Assembly: GCA_007922225.1 (NCBI GenBank)
Contig: ML679961.1
Location: forward strand, 79,846,798-79,910,797
Direction of reading: 5' to 3'
Source of the DNA: Emydura subglobosa
Lineage: Eukaryota; Chordata; Testudines; Chelidae
Length of the DNA: 64,000 nucleotides
Below, piece by piece: positions 58,701-64,000 of the stretch (its first letter is position 1; every line of letters starts with the position of its first letter). Both the position numbers and the translations under genes were made by a program. Under the pieces are notes generated by a model. It was not told the DNA's origin, did not search any database, and worked only from the letters and a program-made list of their open reading frames with translations.

Positions 58701-60235
58701 AGTCTTCTTGGCTGCTGTTTCATTATCCATGTACTGACTCCTCATGCATACATTTTGTTACATTGAATGTTTATCAAATTAGGGTAGATTAAAAGACCTT
58801 GCTTTCCGTTACAAGGCCTGAGAACTTGGTGTAGTGGTATATCCCTGGTCATAATCCCAGATCTTCTGAAGCAGTCTTGCTAAGCGAGGTACTAAAAACC
58901 TATAGATCAGCATCTTTGAACATTAATCCTCAAACCTCTTGAACTCCCATTCAGGTGAAGATATTTAACTGTTTGAGTATCTAGATTGAACTCTTTCTTT
59001 GCAATACATTGGCATTTGGATTGATTTTTCAAGTCCATTTTTAAAGCAGTTTCAGATGAATATTCATGATGCAACACCAAGGGGTGGTATTTAAGCAGGG
59101 AGTGCAAATCTTGATCCAAGCAAAAAAAGTAATCCCTGTAATAATTTAATGGATTTTCCTTGTTAAAACAAATCAAATTCTCCTATTAGGTCCACACTGC
59201 ACTTTCACGTATGGCCTGTACCATAATGTGGTTTTCTTTTAATAGAAGGTAATTATTTCTTCTTCTTCTTCCCCCCCCCCTCTTAGTTTTTGAGTGCAAA
59301 GCATTAATACCAGAGAGTTTCCTCTCTTCTAGCACAAAGTAGATAAAAGATCAAGGCACAATAATAAATAATAAATGCAAGAGAAATTTTACATAACATT
59401 CTTAATGGAATTAAATCGTTTGCCTAGTTTGTGCTTACTGTGACAGGAAAAATGATGTGCACTTCTGATTAATATGCAGAGGAGTGAGTCTACATTTGGG
59501 TTGGTTTTTAAAAACAATATAATATATGGCAGTGCAATGGAGAACCAGGTAATACATTTCTTCACAAAAATTATAGTTAATATATCACAGAAACAGTTTT
59601 GATCTACCTTTGCAGCTTCCTGTTAAAGTAGAAAGTGAATAGTATCTTTGTATAACATATCATACATATTTGGATGAGATTTACAAAGCAAAGGTGAAAT
59701 CCTGGTTCCACTGAAGTCAATGTCAAAACTCCAGTACATCTCAGTGGAACATTACTACCATAGTCTGATGCCCATTTAAATACCATCTTCAATGCTGAAC
59801 ATTGTAGCAGAAACTATAACTATGCACCTATTTGACTTTGTCTGATACAGCAGCAAATCCTGGGGCTGGATAAAGTGGGGTGGCTAATTTCTGTCAAGGA
59901 GTGCTGGGGTGGGGAAAGAGGAAATCAAACCCTTACCCTCGTTCCCAGGAAACTTTGTGGTTGTCCACTCCCCATGAGCAATTCATACTAAAATTTATAT
60001 AAAAATTCAAGCAACTATGCATACACAAATTTCGTAATATTAGTGTGACCTTAGCCTCAATTAATGTTCAGCTAGTTGGATATCATCCTTAATATTCTGT
60101 CTAACCTTCTAAAAGATCAAAACCAGCCTGATAAGTCTGGATTAATTTTGAGCAGTGAAAAATGCCTTGGTTTTAGTGTTGAGCAACAATAATAACTAAA
60201 AAGAATAGGATGATGGGACTGTGGAAAGAATGTTA
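58701..60235. other. Intergenic, no gene recognised
   Basis: AT-rich, with a C-homopolymer near 59271 and a half copy of the short palindromic MITE at 59691-59725. Nothing else recognised. Confidence 0.45.
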
Positions 60236-60470
60236 CATAAGAACGGCATACTGGATGAGACCAATAGTCTATCTAGCCGTGTATTATGTCTTCTGACAGT
60301 GGCCAATGCCAGGTGCTACAGAGGGACTGAACAGAACAGGTAATCATCAAGTGATCCATCCCCTGTCGCCTATTCTCAGCTAGGGACACTTCAAAACATG
60401 GTTTTGCATCCCTGCCCATCCTGGCAAATGTTATGTTTTGCTTTCTCTCCCTATCCATATTTGAAGTTCA
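60236..60470 (+). mobile_element. CR1 3' fragment, sense
   Basis: 'acataagaacggcatactgg', 'gtggccaatgccaggtgcta' and 'gtaatcatcaagtgatccat' are the well-known CR1-tail-like repeat of turtles and crocodiles. A more decayed relative may follow at about 60704-60790 ('ccatctagcctgagatcctt'). Confidence 0.7.
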
Positions 60471-60960
60471 TTTTACTTTTTTCACTTTTAAGAGTGCAGA
60501 GCAACATCAAAACAAAGTATTCAGAAATCTGTAAACTCAATGGGCCTTGTGTTTTGAAGTCAGGTGCTTTGGAAAATTATCTCTGTGCAAACAAGAATTT
60601 GGGTGAAATTCACCCCAGTTCAGAAAGCCAGCACAAGGACAGAAGTACTGCCCAGATATGCTGGCCAGTTCCACCAGGGTGAATTACACCCTTCGTGGTA
60701 TTGTGGGTGAGCACAGGTATTGCCAAACTAGATCAGACTAATTAATGGTCCATCTAGCCTGAGATCCTTTCTCTGAAAGTGGTTCAAGAAACCTCTTAAT
60801 GCATGATTATGAAATAATCTGCCCATACAAAATCTTTTCTTAACTCTAGTCAGTTACAGTTTGGCTTTCCATGAGTGTATAGTTTTTTGGGTTTTTTTGG
60901 TTACATATGTTCATACGATAACTAAAGTAACTGCAGATGGTCTCATTATACATACACCTA

Positions 60961-61030
60961 GTGTGAAATCTCGGCCCCATTGAAGTCAATGAGAGTTTTG
61001 CTATTGACTTTTAAGGTCAGGATTTCACCC
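60961..61030. repeat. Short palindromic MITE copy
   Basis: The left arm GTGTGAAATCTCGGCCCCAT and right arm, reverse-complemented GGGGTGAAATCCTGACCTTA, enclose mirrored 'gaagtcaatg' / 'tattgacttt'. Same family as 4112-4171. Confidence 0.7.
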
Positions 61031-61349
61031 CTAATCCTTTTTGGAAGCCTACTGAGCTCATATGATCTTGTAGCAATGAGTTCCGAAGGTTAATTATTCA
61101 TTGTGTGTTTTTTTTTTTAAATCTCTATCCAAATTAATGTCATTAATGCTATATGATATCTTGAACACTTTTTATGTTACATGAATTGAACTGTCCAACT
61201 GTGCTTAGGGGAGGTGATGTAACTCCTGACTAATTTGTCTCTTCCACCTGCTCTCAAAAAGGGAGAAATCCTCACCCACTTATATTGTGTTTAAATGAGA
61301 CAAAACCACCTGTTGTTTTCAACCCTAATGTTCAGAGGGGACTTGAATT

Positions 61350-61520
61350 AAGAGTTTTAAAAGTAACTAGATTTTTTTGGGTGCCTCAGTTTTTGACTGC
61401 CTAGCATCTGAACCTTAATTGGGCCTGATTTTCAGGGGATGGGAAGACTTTAAGAAAATCAGGCTCCTGTAAGGCATTTCTGTTTGGACACCGAAAATCA
61501 CTAGTTACTTAAAACTCTTG
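61350..61520. mobile_element. Foldback MITE, 171 bp
   Basis: The left arm AAGAGTTTTAAAAGTAACTA and right arm, reverse-complemented AAGAGTTTTAAGTAACTAGT, differ by a 2-bp indel at the start. Pairing continues through 'gggtgcc' / 'ggacacc' and 'gcctgattttcagg'. No coding capacity. Confidence 0.75.
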
Positions 61521-61844
61521 GTCATGATTATTGTTGTCTTATGTCATAGGTGGGGTTTTGGTCACAAAGCATCAATTTAAATAAAAATATCTGAGAATGA
61601 GACTAAGGAGAGAAAATACTCTCTGAGATGTTGTTAGCTTTTCTTGTCAATGGACAGGGAATCAATTAATTCTGATCCAAATGTAGTTGTGGACAAAATG
61701 ATCAATTGGAATAGAAAGGGCACAATTATGGGATGCAACTGTGTTCTAAGACTTAAGCACATACCAATGCCAAAATAAATGCTTCTGCAGTTGTTAATAC
61801 CTTTTCCCTTGTAGATCAGCTTTACAATTACCCACTGAGTGAAT

Positions 61845-62210
61845 CATAGAAGTTAGAGATGAAAAAGACCTATTAGGTCATCTAATCTGTCCCTGCAGTC
61901 AGTGCAGAGCTAGTCCTTGCAGTGTATTCTCCATTCCAATTTTAAATGTCTCAAGCAATTGGGTTCCCATAATTTCCTTGAAGAGATTATTCCACAAGTT
62001 AGGGATGTCCCCATATTTCCTGATATTTAGCCTAATTGTTCCTTTGCTTAATTTGCATTACTCCTATTTGTAAATCCGAATGATTTATTCTCCTTTCTTG
62101 GATCCCAATCCTGCTCCCCTTGGAGTTGTAGGAGTTTTGCTATTGGATTTAATGGAAGAAGTATTGTGCTCTTAGTATTTAAACATGTGAATGGTTATCA
62201 TAGATCTTAG
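61845..62210 (-). mobile_element. CR1 LINE 3' fragment, antisense
   Basis: The + strand begins 'tgaatcatagaagttagaga' and 'aaaagacctattaggtcatc', followed by 'aattgggttcccataatttc' and 'attattccacaagttaggga': the reverse complement of an older CR1 subfamily tail. Confidence 0.75.
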
Positions 62211-62989
62211 TCTTCATTTTTAGTGGAACGTCACTGAGTCCCTAATATGAATTTGAAACTGATAAAATTATAAATAATGAAAGGCCCAACTCTGCAGGAC
62301 TTACTGAGCTGATGAAAGGTGTGGATCTTATTGCTAGCTTGGAGCTAAATCCTTGTAACACTGTGTTGTAAGCCCTATACTCAATAGTGTATGCAGGGTA
62401 GGACTCAAAAGTTCTCAATTGTCTACTTATTCCAAATGAGTTACTAAAAGGGTTACAAATGTGATGTGGCAGTGGTCTCATATTTTGAATAACAAGTTTA
62501 TGCATATCAGGAGTTTCCCTTTTTCATCTGATCCCCTTCCTTCCCTGTTCTGACCTTATGGGACCCAGTCTAGGAGCTAAGAGTGCTCAGCGCCATGTAC
62601 GACTGGGCCCATCAGGTCTAGTGTTTGCCCTCTGACCTTGGTTTGGATGTGGGTTGGAGTTGGGGGAGAGAAGAATTATAATTGAGGTAACCAGTGTAGA
62701 AGATGCAAACTCTTATTCATGCATAGCACTCTAGTTAGGGAGTTTATTTGTGAAAGTAGGGACTACTCATAGGAATAAGGATTGTAGGACGGGTACACTT
62801 ACACTTACCCATGCACTTTTAAATATGTTTAATTTAAAACTGCTACATTTGAGTAGTGTTATTAAAGTGCTGGTATGGGTGCTATATAATCTCTGCACTT
62901 GACATTCTCCTGCTGCTATCCATAAATTCCTTTGTCCCCAGACACAACCTGCAGCAGTCTGTGAACAACAGTCTAACATGACCAACCTC

Positions 62990-64000
62990 AGAAATCTTTT
63001 TATTTGGCATTCATTCCATTTATTATATATGCATATTTAAAATCTGTACACATAAAATACAAAATAAGTGTTTCTTTATAAGTTGCACAGTTAAACAGCT
63101 ACCTTTTTTTTAGTTTAAAAACCATAAAACAAAACAAGAAAAGAAAGTGAAATCTTGTCGGTCCATCTTTATACTCATTCATAGTAACCTTGGTATAAAA
63201 TATCCATACAGCATAAGTGTACAAAATAGTGTACAGTTCATAAAAGCTGTGCAAAGACAGCAAAGTTCAGTCAAAAATCAAAGAGGCGTATCCATTTCCC
63301 TCCATCCACATTAAACCTATAGCAGAAGCAATGTAGAAATTGATCACAGCTGTGTGGACTAAAAGTGATTTAGAGAGTGCTTCATATATAGTATTGCTGC
63401 ACCAACTAAAATATAAACACATAGGGCCAAGTTCTGAAACCTTTGCACATGCCAATATCCCTTGCTTTTGTGGGGCAAAATTCTGCCACTTAAATAACAA
63501 CATATTCCAAATGTGTCCCACCATCATGCTTGGGGTATGATGCTACTCCATGTGATTAAGGGGAGCAGGATCTGGTGCATGAATACTTCCACTGGGATTA
63601 CTCACGTGTAAGGACTGCTTGTGTAAATAAGGGTTCCAGACTCAGACCATACAGTTTCCAGTCATGTCCCTATCTTAATAATAGCTTGGAGTTCTCTTGA
63701 TATCTAATAAAAAGGATCACAGCATTTACCATGATTTTTGTCTAGAAACCACAATTTCCACTCAAGTTTAATTACTTCCCCCTTACTGTATATCAAGAAT
63801 GCCTTCCACAGTAGGGTGTTCTGATTATCTTGTCTGTGGCTTGGTAGGGAACATGCAGGTTCAGTTGCTAAAGGTAGATACATAGGGAAAGGCCAATATA
63901 TGCTAATGGACTCAAGCGGAGCAAACAGGCATGGAAAGAAGTAGAGTGTAGGAAGACCTGGCTATACCATAAATAACGTGCATGTGAGAACCATGTAGAC
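62990..64000 (-). other. Putative 3' UTR end of a neighbouring gene on the - strand
   Basis: Read on the - strand, the last kilobase is an A/T-rich stretch without recognised repeats that ends in two AATAAA hexamers (63019-63024 and 62999-63004), followed by T-rich sequence. It looks like a vertebrate 3' UTR terminating here. No coding exon is recognised. The frame at 63267-63527 on the - strand has no match I know and is probably untranslated. In mammals DBX1 lies tail to tail with NAV2 at a distance of a few tens of kb, so DBX1 is the candidate (inference). Confidence 0.4.
62999..63024 (-). terminator. Tandem polyadenylation signals on the - strand
   Basis: TTTATT on + at 63019-63024 and 62999-63004 gives two AATAAA hexamers on the - strand 20 bp apart, at the end of repeat-free A/T-rich sequence. 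Confidence 0.45.

Noticed and set aside
63267..63527. 86-codon - strand frame as the last coding exon of the neighbour gene
   Set aside because: No recognised protein similarity, and the surrounding sequence looks untranslated.

Overview
This window is vertebrate nuclear DNA. Genes are split by GT-AG introns, and interspersed repeats are dense. They are dominated by CR1-type LINEs, MIR/CORE-type SINEs and many short DNA-transposon copies (hAT-like and PIF/Harbinger-like). CR1 as the main LINE, with abundant Harbinger/hAT MITEs and tail sequences of the 'gaccagaagggaccatt' kind, points to a reptile, most likely a turtle; this is inference, not a species identification. No bacterial, phage or CRISPR content is present.

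Bases 1-31245 (+ strand) hold the last 16 exons of a neuron navigator gene. I read it as NAV2 rather than its close paralogue NAV3. Joined exons give 2201 nt that stay in one frame across all 15 introns: 732 residues ending in a TGA at 31243-31245. They encode the end of a coiled coil, a basic Ser-rich linker, a second coiled coil, and the C-terminal AAA+ ATPase domain (Walker A in the exon at 14226, Walker B in the exon at 15536, sensor-1 Asn in the exon at 16189). A 9-nt in-frame microexon (3284-3292) is a notable detail. The 3' UTR runs to about 35040, with two clustered AATAAA signals, and it has received a 295-bp MITE.

The introns carry a hAT element with perfect 8-bp target duplications (2843-3024), a decayed minisatellite (about 8.25-8.83 kb), several MITEs, two CR1 fragments and a nearly full-length but broken CR1 (21950-25168), and a 1.06-kb hAT-like element enclosing a C-rich minisatellite (29301-30361).

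From 35 kb to about 63 kb I see no host coding exon. The stretch holds a decayed Harbinger transposon: a broken transposase on +, a Myb/SANT-like partner on -, and a nested 1047-bp MITE with TSD CTA. It also holds a second hAT-like element with a minisatellite (43110-44415), two solo-LTR-like units with TATA boxes, a foldback element, and an internally deleted LINE with Gag-type zinc knuckle, endonuclease, RT and RNase H remnants (50.85-53.87 kb, - strand). Dispersed palindromic MITEs make up the rest.

The last kilobase looks like the 3' UTR end of a neighbouring gene on the - strand, tail to tail with NAV2. If mammalian gene order holds, DBX1 is the candidate. The most interesting items are the microexon, the two-gene Harbinger with its nested derivative, the hAT-like pair with oppositely oriented internal minisatellites, and the deleted RNase H-bearing LINE. 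I found no convincing wholly new system.
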